In this document: piece after piece, positions 1 to 8,933 of the stretch | Layout: the number at the start of each line of letters is the position of its first letter | Position numbering within the stretch: position 1 is the stretch's first letter | Made by a program: the position numbers and the translations under genes | The notes under the pieces: generated by a model | What the model was told of the DNA's origin: nothing | Database searches by the model: none | Seen by the model: the letters and a program-made list of their open reading frames with translations, nothing else | From: Acinetobacter kanungonis | Lineage (GTDB): Bacteria > Pseudomonadota > Gammaproteobacteria > Pseudomonadales > Moraxellaceae | Assembly: GCF_009939195.1 (NCBI RefSeq) | Contig: NZ_JAACKC010000007.1 | Coordinates: forward strand, 62,001-126,000 | Reading direction: 5' to 3' | DNA length: 64,000 nt

Positions 1-103
1 AAAACAATAAACCATGCCCCATCTGTGGGAAACGCCCTGTTAAGGTGTCCCATACATTTTGCTGCCATGGAAAAATTTGTGGTTGAAGTTCTGTCTGCAT
101 CAT
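1..103 (-). CDS. holB: DNA polymerase III delta-prime subunit, N-terminal fragment cut by window edge
   Basis: Reading the minus strand from the ATG at 103 gives 34 codons that run off the left edge of the window. The peptide contains PWQQNVWDTL followed by GRFPQMGHGLLF. This matches the start of HolB proteins, where a PW(Q/L) motif is followed by an HALLF-type segment just before the P-loop. HolB is part of the clamp-loader complex that places the beta clamp on DNA. The start lies 9 nt after the kdsB stop, so it is probably the last visible gene of the exbB-exbD-msbA-lpxK-kdsB run. A second ATG at 100 is an equally possible start. Identification rests on a short fragment and is an inference. 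Confidence 0.68.
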   Translation of the reverse strand, partial: MMQTELQPQIFPWQQNVWDTLTGRFPQMGHGLLF

Positions 104-112
104 CAATCTATC

Positions 113-874
113 TTATTCAAAATGCGCAACATCCATGGCATTTAAGCGATCAAGATCTTCCTGAGTATCCACCCCAGGTGGCAAATTAGCTTCAGCAACC
201 GCAATTGCAATACGATGTCCATTTTCTAGTACACGCAACTGCTCAAGACTTTCAAGCTTTTCCAACACACCCATCTCCCAAGTCACATATTCTTGTAATA
301 AGCTGACGCGGTAAGCGTATAAACCCAAATGACGATAAGCTTGATTATGTAGTGCTGGATTGGCAAGTTTGGCACCATCACGGTCATAAGGAATGGTCGC
401 ACGACTAAAATAAAGGGCTTGATTAAACTTCGACTTCACCACCTTCACAATGCTGTCACGCTGGAATTCTTCCATGCTATGAATCGGTTCGCACAGTGTC
501 GACATTGAGCAGTCAGACTGCGCGACCAAAAGCTCCGCTACTTGCTTCACCAAAGTTGCTGGCAATAAAGGCTCATCCCCCTGAACATTGACAATAATAT
601 CATCTTTATCCCAACCTTTAAGGCGTGCAACTTCGCTTAAACGATCCGTACCTGATGGATGATCTGCACTGGTGAGCACCACATCCACACCTTCAGCACA
701 GCAAATTTCAGCGATGCGTGCATCGTCCGTCGCCACACATAAATCATCAAAGCCTTGTACTTTTTTTGCTTGATCAACGACACGCAATATCATTGGGCGA
801 CCATGAACTTCTAACAATGGTTTACCAGGTAATCTTGAGCTGGCAAAACGCGCAGGAATGACGATATGTTTCAT
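113..874 (-). CDS. kdsB: 3-deoxy-manno-octulosonate cytidylyltransferase
   Basis: KdsB activates Kdo with CTP to make CMP-Kdo, the donor used by the Kdo transferase in lipopolysaccharide or lipooligosaccharide inner-core synthesis. It acts in the cytoplasm. The 253-residue length fits the family. The nucleotide-binding motif [14 protein letters not shown] is at residues 7-20 and the NVQGDEP motif is near residues 95-101, both diagnostic of KdsB. The gene lies 9 nt after lpxK, the preceding enzyme-coding gene in lipid A synthesis, and probably shares its transcript. The start ATG at 874 is preceded by a weak purine-rich site. Confidence 0.96.
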   Translation of the reverse strand: MKHIVIPARFASSRLPGKPLLEVHGRPMILRVVDQAKKVQGFDDLCVATDDARIAEICCAEGVDVVLTSADHPSGTDRLSEVARLKGWDKDDIIVNVQGDEPLLPATLVKQVAELLVAQSDCSMSTLCEPIHSMEEFQRDSIVKVVKSKFNQALYFSRATIPYDRDGAKLANPALHNQAYRHLGLYAYRVSLLQEYVTWEMGVLEKLESLEQLRVLENGHRIAIAVAEANLPPGVDTQEDLDRLNAMDVAHFE

Positions 875-883
875 AATTCACTC

Positions 884-1888
884 TTATTCAATATGAATGC
901 CTAAATCAGCTAACTGCTGATTGAGCACTCGATAACATGCACTTGAAAGTACAGCTTCAACTGGAACCACCCAAATTTCACGATTAAAATCTGGATGTTG
1001 TTTTAATATAGGCAGCAGTTTAACGGCATCTTTCTCCGTGGTAATAATGGGATTGGTATCCTCAAACTGCAAATCTGTTAATTCATAATCATGATGATCA
1101 GGAAATTCGTGACACTGAAATTGCTTGATGCCAATAGATTCCAGCGTGCGGTAAAAACGTTGTGGAAAACCGATGCCAACAACGGCATAAAAATCTTGTT
1201 CAGGCTCGAAAGGGCTAGCTTCTAATGCATTCAGCAAGTATGGCTGTGCCACCTCTAAATGCATATTCAACTCTGATTCTGGTTGAGCCGCATGTTCAAT
1301 GACCGTTCCCGAATCTAATCGACTTTTCGGTTCTCGCAAATAACCTTCTGGTAAGAGTTTTTCATTCCCCAAACCACGATTACGATCCAGTACAATCCAT
1401 TCCAGCTGGCGTGCAAGCGCATGATGTTGCAAACCATCATCACTGATAATGAGATCCAACGCATGCTTTGCTAAAAGCAATTCAATGCTATGCTGGCGAT
1501 TGGACCCAACCACCATGGGAGCACCTGTAGATTGCACAATCAGACATGGCTCATCACCCACTTGATCCGGGGTAGCTTCCAGTCCCACATAAGCAGGAAA
1601 TGGACCCTTCCCCCCATAACCGCGACTAATAATACCTACTCTGACATTTTCAGCTTGTAAATAATTCACCAGATGAATCAGCAACGGAGTCTTACCACTG
1701 CCTCCGACGGTTATGTTGCCAATAATCATCACAGGAACTGGTGCGGTATATACAGATTTTAACCCTTTTTCATAGAGCTTTTTATTGAGCCAAAATCCAA
1801 AATGATAAAGACAAGACAAAGGACGCAGCACAATCAACCACTTTGCTTGTCGATTCCAAGCATTCTGAATAAATTGTGCAACTGACAT
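884..1888 (-). CDS. lpxK: Tetraacyldisaccharide 4'-kinase
   Basis: LpxK phosphorylates the 4' position of the lipid A disaccharide precursor at the inner face of the inner membrane. The 334-residue protein has a hydrophobic N-terminal region (around residues 18-35) and the P-loop VGGSGKTP at residues 61-68, followed by a SRGYGG segment typical of LpxK. A downstream SDDGLQHH motif (near residue 150) is also a family hallmark. It follows msbA by 3 nt, and the msbA-lpxK-kdsB order is widespread in gammaproteobacteria, which supports a shared lipid A and core export and assembly operon. Confidence 0.96.
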   Translation of the reverse strand: MSVAQFIQNAWNRQAKWLIVLRPLSCLYHFGFWLNKKLYEKGLKSVYTAPVPVMIIGNITVGGSGKTPLLIHLVNYLQAENVRVGIISRGYGGKGPFPAYVGLEATPDQVGDEPCLIVQSTGAPMVVGSNRQHSIELLLAKHALDLIISDDGLQHHALARQLEWIVLDRNRGLGNEKLLPEGYLREPKSRLDSGTVIEHAAQPESELNMHLEVAQPYLLNALEASPFEPEQDFYAVVGIGFPQRFYRTLESIGIKQFQCHEFPDHHDYELTDLQFEDTNPIITTEKDAVKLLPILKQHPDFNREIWVVPVEAVLSSACYRVLNQQLADLGIHIE

Positions 1889-1891
1889 TGC

Positions 1892-3619
1892 TTAGTTTTC
1901 CTCAAAATTACGCTGATGTAACTGGAAATAGGCGCCACGTTTTTCAATCAATTCTGCATGAGAACCATGCTCAACAATACGTCCTTGATCCATCACCACA
2001 ATACGGTCTGCATTTTCAATGGTCGACAGACGATGTGCAATCACAATGGTGGTTCGATCCTGCATTGCCGAATCAAATGCACGCTGAATAAAATATTCAG
2101 ACTCATTATCTAAAGCACTGGTGGCTTCATCTAAAATTAAAATCGGCGCATTTTTTAAGATTGCACGCGCAATCGCAATACGTTGACGCTGACCACCTGA
2201 TAAATTCAAGCCTTGCGCACCCAATTGAGTGTCATAGCCTTGCGGTAAAGCCATAATAAAGTCATGTGCATAAGCTGCCCTAGCCGCTGCGATCACTTGC
2301 TCATCTGTAGAATCTTGCAATAAACCATAGGCAATATTTTCACGTACTGTACGGTTAAATAACACGACCTGCTGATTCACCATCGCTATTTGAGCACGTA
2401 AACTGTTCACTTCAATCTCATCAATTGAATATTGATCTAGTAACAACTGACCTGAATTGAGCTCATGGAAACGTGGCAACAAATTCACCAAAGAGGTTTT
2501 ACCCGCACCTGATCGACCAACCAAGGCAACCGTTTCACCCGCTTTGACCTGCAAATTAAAATCACGGATCGCATGATGACCATCAGCATAAACCAAATTT
2601 ACATCTTTAAACTGAATATCACCTTTTAAGACAGGAGTTAAAGTCCCTGTATTTTTCTCTTCAGGCAGATCAATCAATTCAAATACTGAGTGCGCAGCCG
2701 CCATACCGCGTTGTAATTTCTCATTCACATCGGTCAAGGCTTTGATCGGCTTACTCAACATCCCTGCTGCTGTAATATAAGCAACAAATTCACCAGCAGT
2801 GGTATCACGTAAAATTTCAGGGCGCAAGGCAATCCACATGATAATACTCATGGCGATGGACATGATGAACTGTACCACAGGGCTGTTCAACTGCTGCACC
2901 ACCACCATTTTCAAACCACGTTTAAGGTTTTCAATAGACGTCGCTTTAAAACGCTCTTGCTCATAAGCTTGCCCACCAAAACCTTTGACCACCACATTAC
3001 CATTCACCGTTTCTTGCACCACATGATTCACATCCCCCATGGTGTCTTGCACTTGTAATGACAATTTACGCATGCGCTTCGAGGCTTTACGAATCAATAA
3101 ACCAATCAGAGGTGCAAAAATCAGAATAATGAGGGTCAGGCGCCAGTTGGTATAAATCAAATAACCCAACAAGCCCAAGGTAATTAAACCTTGCTGCACA
3201 ATCGTTTTCAAAGATTCAGAGGAAGCAGCCGTAAGCTGTTCCACGTTATACATAATTTTTGCAGTGATGTGGCCACTGGTATTGTCTAGATAATACTGCG
3301 AAGGCAATCGCAACAGCTTAGCAAAGACTTCCTGACGAATATCGAACACCAAGTTTCGCGAAATGACCGCTGTAAAATAGCCACCAATGAATGAGCCCAC
3401 ACCACGAAAGAACATCAACAACACCACCAAAAATGGGATAAGATTGGTAAAACCCTGATCCCGATGTTGAATGGCGGTAATAATTTTTTCCAGCAACTTT
3501 GCAATAGACACTTCGGTTGCTGCGTTAATAGCAAAACCAATGACGATTAAAATCGCTACGCCCCAAAACCGCTTTAGATAGCCTAAAAGACGTAGATAGA
3601 CCTTGAAATCCTGATTCAC
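1892..3619 (-). CDS. msbA: Lipid A export ATP-binding/permease protein
   Basis: MsbA is a homodimeric ABC half-transporter that flips core-lipid A across the inner membrane. The 575-residue sequence has six predicted membrane segments in its first 300 residues. The nucleotide-binding domain follows, with Walker A GRSGAGKTS, signature LSGGQRQRIAIARA, Walker B ILILDEATSALD and the switch histidine in IVIAHRLST. The start is GTG, not ATG. Its first G is the last base of the exbD stop codon, a 1-nt overlap that suggests translational re-initiation. The lpxK gene follows after 3 nt. Confidence 0.96.
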   Translation of the reverse strand: MNQDFKVYLRLLGYLKRFWGVAILIVIGFAINAATEVSIAKLLEKIITAIQHRDQGFTNLIPFLVVLLMFFRGVGSFIGGYFTAVISRNLVFDIRQEVFAKLLRLPSQYYLDNTSGHITAKIMYNVEQLTAASSESLKTIVQQGLITLGLLGYLIYTNWRLTLIILIFAPLIGLLIRKASKRMRKLSLQVQDTMGDVNHVVQETVNGNVVVKGFGGQAYEQERFKATSIENLKRGLKMVVVQQLNSPVVQFIMSIAMSIIMWIALRPEILRDTTAGEFVAYITAAGMLSKPIKALTDVNEKLQRGMAAAHSVFELIDLPEEKNTGTLTPVLKGDIQFKDVNLVYADGHHAIRDFNLQVKAGETVALVGRSGAGKTSLVNLLPRFHELNSGQLLLDQYSIDEIEVNSLRAQIAMVNQQVVLFNRTVRENIAYGLLQDSTDEQVIAAARAAYAHDFIMALPQGYDTQLGAQGLNLSGGQRQRIAIARAILKNAPILILDEATSALDNESEYFIQRAFDSAMQDRTTIVIAHRLSTIENADRIVVMDQGRIVEHGSHAELIEKRGAYFQLHQRNFEEN

Positions 3620-4041
3620 TAATAACCTCGAGATGGTACTTTGGTACTGATATTCACATTCACAAAACCGAGCTGCCCTGCAACATCCATCACCCGAATA
3701 ACGTCCTGATGAGTGGCTTTGGCATCTGCAGCAATCACAAACATTAAATCACGTCGCTCGTTAGAAATCTGTTTAATTGCAGTACTTAAATCCGCAACTT
3801 CTTTACTCGACAAAGCTTGCCCATTGACAGCATAGTGACCCGAAGAGTCTACAATCACTTCAATTTTTTGATTGTATTGCTTCGGAGGTACGCCTTGCGC
3901 ATCAGGCAAAGTCAAATTCATGCGACTGAATTGATTAAATGTGGTTGATAACAGCAAAAACACCAAGATAAACAACAAGCAGTCAATCATTGGTGTCAAA
4001 TTAATATGAATATCTTCAACTTGCCTACGCTTGAATTTCAT
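3619..4041 (-). CDS. exbD: ExbD/TolR-family proton-channel protein
   Basis: This 140-residue protein has a short cytoplasmic N-terminus, one membrane helix (residues 18-37, starting PMIDCLLFILVFLLL with the conserved membrane aspartate) and a periplasmic domain. This is the usual ExbD/TolR architecture. Together with the ExbB/TolQ-type protein encoded just upstream it should form a proton-driven motor in the inner membrane. ExbB-ExbD pairs next to msbA-lpxK occur in several gammaproteobacteria. Which partner it energises (a TonB-like or Tol-like protein) is not shown by the sequence. Its stop codon overlaps the msbA start by 1 nt. Confidence 0.88.
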   Translation of the reverse strand: MKFKRRQVEDIHINLTPMIDCLLFILVFLLLSTTFNQFSRMNLTLPDAQGVPPKQYNQKIEVIVDSSGHYAVNGQALSSKEVADLSTAIKQISNERRDLMFVIAADAKATHQDVIRVMDVAGQLGFVNVNISTKVPSRGY

Positions 4042-4049
4042 ATTCCACC

Positions 4050-4688
4050 TTAGCCTGCTTTACGGAGTTCTTGCTCTTCAACAGCAGAATTTTGATAGAA
4101 AAGTGCTGCATGGAATAAAGTTGATTGCTGTTCTAGCTCAGCAACATATTCCTGCACCAAACGTTGAAAATAGCGATAGGCAAATAAAGCAGGAATGGCA
4201 ATCAGCATACCCGCTGCAGTAGTAATTAAGGCTTTCGAAATCCCTGGAATCATCATGGTTGGGTTGCTATTAGTACCAATATCAATCACCAAGAAAGACT
4301 CAATAATCCCGACTACAGTACCCAACAATCCCAACAACGGTGCTACCGCACTTAACGTCCCCAAGAAATTGATATTTTTTTCCAAATAACCAATTTCTTG
4401 AGATGCGGTTGCTTCCATTTGTGCGCGCGCATATTGCTCGGTGTGTTTTCTGCTTTGCAAACCTGAGACTAAGATACGCCCTAGGCTACTCGACTGTAGG
4501 TTTTGACTATTTTGTAATTGTTGTACGACCTGCTGTACATCCTGTCCTCCACTTAACAGTAGCTCTTTTGGCAACACCATTGAACGCTTTAAACGAATAA
4601 AACGTTCAATCGCAATCGCAACTGTAAAGATGGAGCATAAAACCAGTGGAATCATTAACCACCCACCAGCTTTTACTAATTCCCACAT
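4050..4688 (-). CDS. exbB: ExbB/TolQ/MotA-family proton-channel protein
   Basis: The 212-residue protein has an N-terminal membrane helix (about residues 10-30) and two further helices in the second half around LSAVAPLLGLLGTVVGI and ALITTAAGMLIAIPALFAY. These are the conserved MotA/TolQ/ExbB signatures. It is expected to form the pentameric channel around ExbD in the inner membrane. It lies 8 nt upstream of exbD. Being the first gene of this group, 25 nt after parB in the same direction, it may have its own promoter or share read-through from parAB. Functional partner unknown. Confidence 0.88.
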   Translation of the reverse strand: MWELVKAGGWLMIPLVLCSIFTVAIAIERFIRLKRSMVLPKELLLSGGQDVQQVVQQLQNSQNLQSSSLGRILVSGLQSRKHTEQYARAQMEATASQEIGYLEKNINFLGTLSAVAPLLGLLGTVVGIIESFLVIDIGTNSNPTMMIPGISKALITTAAGMLIAIPALFAYRYFQRLVQEYVAELEQQSTLFHAALFYQNSAVEEQELRKAG

Positions 4689-4713
4689 TATTCTTCCCCA
4701 AGAATTTTAAAAA

Positions 4714-5601
4714 TTAATCAGCTAAACAAATATTCAAAATACCATCCAGCTCATCGAGTGAATGATAATGAATCACCAGTTTGCCTTTACCCTGCTTATT
4801 ATGGTCAATTTTTACATCAGCACTAAAACGCTCAGCCAAACGCTGCGTGAGTTGCTGTAAATCTGGTGCTACTTCCGTTTTCGCTTTTTCAGTTTTTGGC
4901 GCAGTCAGCTCACGCACCAATTGTTCTGTTTGACGTACAGACAGGCTTTTTGCAATCACTAACTCAGCAACTTTTATTTGTTCTTTCGCTTTCAAAGTTA
5001 GAATTGCACGCGCATGCCCCATATCAAGTTCGCCTTGCTGCATCATGTCTTTCACAGGCTCTGCCAAAGTCAATAAACGCAGTAAATTACTAACAGTCGT
5101 GCGGGCTTTACCCACAGTGTCAGCAATTTCTTGATGGCTTAATCCAAATTCATCATGGAAGCGTTGTAGCGCCAAGGCTTGGTCAATTGGATTTAAATCT
5201 TGACGCTGAATGTTTTCAATCAATGCCAATGCAATCGCAACTTGATCATTCAGATCGCGCACCAAAGCTGGAATTTCAGTCAATCCCGCCAATTGAGCCG
5301 CACGCCAGCGACGCTCACCCGCAATAATTTCATAAGGATATGCTTCATCCGCAATTGGACGAATCACAATCGGCTGCATCACGCCATGTTTTTTAATGGA
5401 TGCCGCTAATTCCTGTAAATCATTTTCATGAATAAAACGACGCGGTTGATATTCACCACGTTTAAGCAAATTGACATCAATTTGTTTCAGCTGACCATGA
5501 TCCAATGCTTGAACTTCAAGTTGTAATTTTTCTTTTTGGATTGACCCAAGCAAGGCATCCAGACCACGACCTTTGGCAAGTCCGCGTTTTTTTAAGGTCA
5601 T
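4714..5601 (-). CDS. parB: Chromosome partitioning protein ParB
   Basis: ParB binds parS sites, spreads as a CTP-dependent clamp and drives origin segregation with ParA. The 295-residue protein opens with the ParB-typical KRGLAKGRGLDALLG. The CTP-binding domain contains QPIVIRP and GERRWRAAQLAGL (about residues 80-110), and the helix-turn-helix spans the region around LSHQEIADTVGKARTTVSNLLRL (residues 155-177). A C-terminal dimerisation segment follows. The start codon overlaps the parA stop by 4 nt (ATGA). I did not see a parS-like TGTTTCACGTGAAACA or close variant in the window by eye. Confidence 0.95.
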   Translation of the reverse strand: MTLKKRGLAKGRGLDALLGSIQKEKLQLEVQALDHGQLKQIDVNLLKRGEYQPRRFIHENDLQELAASIKKHGVMQPIVIRPIADEAYPYEIIAGERRWRAAQLAGLTEIPALVRDLNDQVAIALALIENIQRQDLNPIDQALALQRFHDEFGLSHQEIADTVGKARTTVSNLLRLLTLAEPVKDMMQQGELDMGHARAILTLKAKEQIKVAELVIAKSLSVRQTEQLVRELTAPKTEKAKTEVAPDLQQLTQRLAERFSADVKIDHNKQGKGKLVIHYHSLDELDGILNICLAD

Positions 5602-6380
5602 GCTTTACTTCCTTTCTTCACTTTGCTTTTCTTTAAAATCTCAGCTGCTAAATTTAAGTAAGCAACTGCACCCTTTGAACTTTTTTCAAAATAAATAATC
5701 GGTAAACCGTGTGCTGGTGCTTCAGCCAAACGTACATTACGCGGAATCACTGAGTCATACAGTTTTTTCCCAAAGTACTGTTCTAGTTCTGCAGACACAT
5801 CACGGGTCAAGGCATTACGACCGTCATACATGGTACGCAATACACCCACAACTTCTAAGTCAGGGTTCAATGCCTGTTGAATACGGTCGATAGTTTGGGT
5901 TAAGTCCGCCAAACCTTCGAGTGCATAATATTCGCACTGCATTGGAATAATCACACCTTGCACCGCTGCTAAGGCATTTACCGTGATTAAACTCAAGCTT
6001 GGTGCACAGTCCACAATAATATAATCAAAAGCATGATCGATACTTTGCAATGCATCACGCAAAATAAACTCACGACCTTCCTGCTCGGCAATCGCAAGTT
6101 CTACACCCGCCAAGTCACGGTTTGCACCAAGGACTTTATAACCCACTTCTGCTTTGCTAATTGCTGTTTCAATTGGCACTTCACCCAAGAGGACATCGGT
6201 AACTGAATATAATAGGTCATTCTTTTGAATGCCCGACCCCATCGTGGCATTACCTTGTGAATCCATATCCACAAGTAAAACCCTTTTTTTCAGCACGGCT
6301 AATGATGCTGCCAAATTAACTGCGGTTGTGGTCTTTCCTACGCCACCCTTTTGGTTCGCAATCGCAATAATTTGAGCCAT
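5598..6380 (-). CDS. parA: Chromosome partitioning ATPase ParA (Soj family)
   Basis: ParA is a Walker-type ATPase that forms nucleoid-bound gradients and moves ParB-parS complexes. The 260-residue sequence begins MAQIIAIANQKGGVGKTTTAVN, which carries the deviant Walker A box KGGVGKTT. Further Walker motifs are VLLVDMDSQGNAT and YIIVDCAPSLSLIT. The short N-terminus without a helix-turn-helix identifies it as a chromosomal, Soj-like ParA rather than a plasmid type Ia protein. It sits between rsmG and parB, the gene order common near bacterial origins, although mnmG is absent from this side. Confidence 0.95.
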   Translation of the reverse strand: MAQIIAIANQKGGVGKTTTAVNLAASLAVLKKRVLLVDMDSQGNATMGSGIQKNDLLYSVTDVLLGEVPIETAISKAEVGYKVLGANRDLAGVELAIAEQEGREFILRDALQSIDHAFDYIIVDCAPSLSLITVNALAAVQGVIIPMQCEYYALEGLADLTQTIDRIQQALNPDLEVVGVLRTMYDGRNALTRDVSAELEQYFGKKLYDSVIPRNVRLAEAPAHGLPIIYFEKSSKGAVAYLNLAAEILKKSKVKKGSKA

Positions 6381-6401
6381 GACCCCAGTCCTTCGAAATA
6401 A

Positions 6402-7034
6402 TTAAATCTGTTTCAATAATAATAAATGGCGTTGCTCATCTAATCGAGGTACTTTCAACTCGATAATTTCACAACTGTATTCATCTTTTAATGCGATAAT
6501 TTCATCTTCAGGAATCAAGCCTTTCATAGAGGCAATGATGCTCTTGTCATGCATATAGGGCTTGGAAGCAGTTACAAAGTCAGTCAGTGAAGCAAACGCT
6601 CGACTGGTAATGACATCAAACTGTCCTAAATCACGAATACTATCTTCATCTTCAACACGTGTTTGCACAGCAATCACATTTTTTAATTTTAAGTCTGCAA
6701 TAAACTGTTTTAAGAAACGAATCTTTTTACCATTAGAATCCAACAGTACGCAATCACGTTCAGGCTGACATAATGCAATGATCATGCCCGGCATACCGCC
6801 ACCTGTACCAATATCAAGCAAACGCCCTTGAGGCAAATCCTTCAAAATACTCAAGCTATCAAGCAAATGCTTGACCAGCATTTCTTTAGGATCACGGATT
6901 GCAGTTAAGTTATACGCCTTATTCCAAAGAACTAAAGCGTCTTGGTATTTGAGTAATAAATTTAAAGTCTCTTCGCTGAGCTCTAAACCTAAAGCTTGAC
7001 TACCCTGCTTTAGTTCTTGAAAAAACGTGTGCAT
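6402..7034 (-). CDS. rsmG: 16S rRNA (guanine527-N7)-methyltransferase
   Basis: RsmG (GidB) methylates G527 of 16S rRNA using S-adenosylmethionine. The SAM-binding motif LLDIGTGGGMPGM is near residue 70, followed by VLLDSNGKKIRFLKQF and the FDVITSRAFASL motif, all typical of RsmG. Length from the ATG at 7034 is 210 residues. An upstream in-frame TTG at 7040 is less likely. The gene is 21 nt upstream of parA, forming the classical rsmG-parA-parB unit. Confidence 0.94.
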   Translation of the reverse strand: MHTFFQELKQGSQALGLELSEETLNLLLKYQDALVLWNKAYNLTAIRDPKEMLVKHLLDSLSILKDLPQGRLLDIGTGGGMPGMIIALCQPERDCVLLDSNGKKIRFLKQFIADLKLKNVIAVQTRVEDEDSIRDLGQFDVITSRAFASLTDFVTASKPYMHDKSIIASMKGLIPEDEIIALKDEYSCEIIELKVPRLDEQRHLLLLKQI

Positions 7035-7119
7035 ATACAATTAACGTCTCGAAAATGTTAGGTGAAGTATACCGATTTATACATGAAGTCATAGTGGCTT
7101 ATGCTTAGTGAATATGCAC

Positions 7120-7809
7120 TTAAGCATACATGCCTTGCCGAATCTGCAAATCTAGGGCAGATAAACGCTCTGGCGTACCCACATCGACCCAAGAAGCCTG
7201 CATTTTTTCTGCCGCAACACGACCATCCAGCATGGCCTGTTTTAACAATGGTGCTAACGGACGCTTGCCATTTTCCAGACCAGCAAACATTTGTGGATGT
7301 AATACCGCGACACCACTATAGGTCAAATCTTCGCCTTGTTGCGCTTGTTCAAAAGTATAAGCACGTCCATTCACCAGCGTGAAATCACCTTGTAAATGTT
7401 GTGGTGGATTCTTAACGAAGACCAAATGTGCCAGATCCTGATTGAGTTCGACATCGAGCAATGAGGCAAAATCGAAAGTCGTCCAGACATCACCATTAAC
7501 CAAAATGAAAGGCTCTGTACCCAATAATGGTAAAGCATTAATAATGCCACCAGCGGTTTCCAAACCTTCTTCTTCGCGCGTCCACAAAATATTAACACCA
7601 AACTGCGAACCATCACCCAAAGCACCAATCAGCACATCTGCCAACCATGCAGAATTAATCACAATTTCAGTGACGCCAATCTCTTTGAGTTTTTCGATGT
7701 GCCAAACAATCAGTGACTTACCACCAACTTCGAGCAAAGGCTTAGGCTTATAAAGGGTTAAGGGACGCATCCGATTCCCTAAACCTGCAGCTAAAATCAT
7801 GGCTTTCAT
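7120..7809 (-). CDS. murU: N-acetylmuramate alpha-1-phosphate uridylyltransferase
   Basis: MurU converts MurNAc-1-phosphate to UDP-MurNAc in the peptidoglycan-recycling shortcut that bypasses de novo synthesis and MurA. The 229-residue protein has the sugar-nucleotidyltransferase motif MILAAGLGNRMRPLT at residues 4-18, followed by KPKPLLEVGGKSLI and the metal-binding NGDVWT segment. It is co-encoded with AmgK, whose stop codon overlaps the murU start by 4 nt (ATGA). The pair upstream of lptD-surA is the same arrangement as in Pseudomonas, where the pathway was described. Confidence 0.92.
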   Translation of the reverse strand: MKAMILAAGLGNRMRPLTLYKPKPLLEVGGKSLIVWHIEKLKEIGVTEIVINSAWLADVLIGALGDGSQFGVNILWTREEEGLETAGGIINALPLLGTEPFILVNGDVWTTFDFASLLDVELNQDLAHLVFVKNPPQHLQGDFTLVNGRAYTFEQAQQGEDLTYSGVAVLHPQMFAGLENGKRPLAPLLKQAMLDGRVAAEKMQASWVDVGTPERLSALDLQIRQGMYA

Positions 7810-8822
7810 GCAGCAACAACCTCGTATTTGCCATATTTTTGTTCAAATTTCGGCATTACTTTAACCTGAATAAACTGCATAAATGGTTGTAATTCTGCAT
7901 ATGGCTTGCTTTCTTCTAACAAATACCACATGACACGTGGCAAGTCTTTAAGATAGCCAGATTTACCATCACGCTCAAACAAGCGCACAAAAATGCCTAA
8001 AATTTTAATATGGCGTTGAATAGCCATTAAATCTGCATCTTGCTTAAACTGTTCAAAGTCGCGCCCTTCTTTTGCTGAAGCAGGCAACAACTCATAAAAC
8101 ACTTTAAACCAGCCATACACGCGTACAGGATCCCACTGCACGTAGGCATCACGGGTAATTGAAATCAGATCATAGGTATCTGCGCCAATCACCGCATCCT
8201 GAAAGTCGATCACACCCTGCTCTTGCTCACCAGCTAAAAGCATTAAATTACGACTATGAAAATCACGATGCACAATTACTTGTGGTTGAGCCAACGCAGC
8301 ATTGGCTAAAATCGCAAATGTCCGTTTAATCAATGCAGATTCTTCATCCGTCGGTTGAATCTGCAAACTTGGCAGCAACCAATCGGTGAGCAATGACATT
8401 TCAGTCATTAACTTTTCATAAGAATATGCTGGGAAATGACCTTCACCATTAATCGTCTGCAATTGAATCAACTGTTTAAAGCTTTGCTCATAATGCGTAT
8501 CAACCGTATGGTCATCTAACTGTGTAGAGAGCAACACATCGCCAAAATCTTCTAGCAACAACAGGCCGTGCTCTAAATCCTTCGCCACAATATGCGGTAC
8601 TCGCACGCCATGTGCATCAAAAAATTCATCAATCGACACAAAAGGTACACAATCTTCTTTCTCAGGAGGTGCATCCATCAACATAAATGTTTTATTATTC
8701 AAATTGATTCGTGCATAACGACGGAAGCTAGCATCGCCTGCTAAAAAATTAATTTCAAATTGATCTGAACCAAGTACAGATGTAATCCATGTTTGTATCA
8801 ATTGTTCACGTTGTGTATTCAT
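7806..8822 (-). CDS. amgK: N-acetylmuramate/N-acetylglucosamine kinase
   Basis: AmgK phosphorylates recycled MurNAc (and GlcNAc) at the anomeric position, feeding MurU. The 338-residue protein belongs to the aminoglycoside phosphotransferase fold. The ATP-site segment around FMLMDAPPEKE lies near residues 47-57, the catalytic loop is VHRDFHSRNLM, and the metal-binding motif is GVIDFQDAVIGADTYDL. Divergent transcription from lptD across 111 bp and translational overlap with murU strongly support the assignment. Confidence 0.92.
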   Translation of the reverse strand: MNTQREQLIQTWITSVLGSDQFEINFLAGDASFRRYARINLNNKTFMLMDAPPEKEDCVPFVSIDEFFDAHGVRVPHIVAKDLEHGLLLLEDFGDVLLSTQLDDHTVDTHYEQSFKQLIQLQTINGEGHFPAYSYEKLMTEMSLLTDWLLPSLQIQPTDEESALIKRTFAILANAALAQPQVIVHRDFHSRNLMLLAGEQEQGVIDFQDAVIGADTYDLISITRDAYVQWDPVRVYGWFKVFYELLPASAKEGRDFEQFKQDADLMAIQRHIKILGIFVRLFERDGKSGYLKDLPRVMWYLLEESKPYAELQPFMQFIQVKVMPKFEQKYGKYEVVAA

Positions 8823-8933
8823 TTGCGATAAATTCTAATACAGGCTGAGTTTTTAAAGTGCTAAGTGTAGCCACTTATCAACTTTTTCTCTATGATGCGA
8901 CAATAATTAATTGCGATTAAGCATACTTGGTTA

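Noticed and set aside
3..86. A short plus-strand frame with cysteine pairs resembling a zinc-ribbon (CPIC, CCHGKIC).
   Set aside because: The minus strand of the same bases reads as the start of HolB with a plausible start codon and operon position, so the cysteine-rich frame is almost certainly a shadow.
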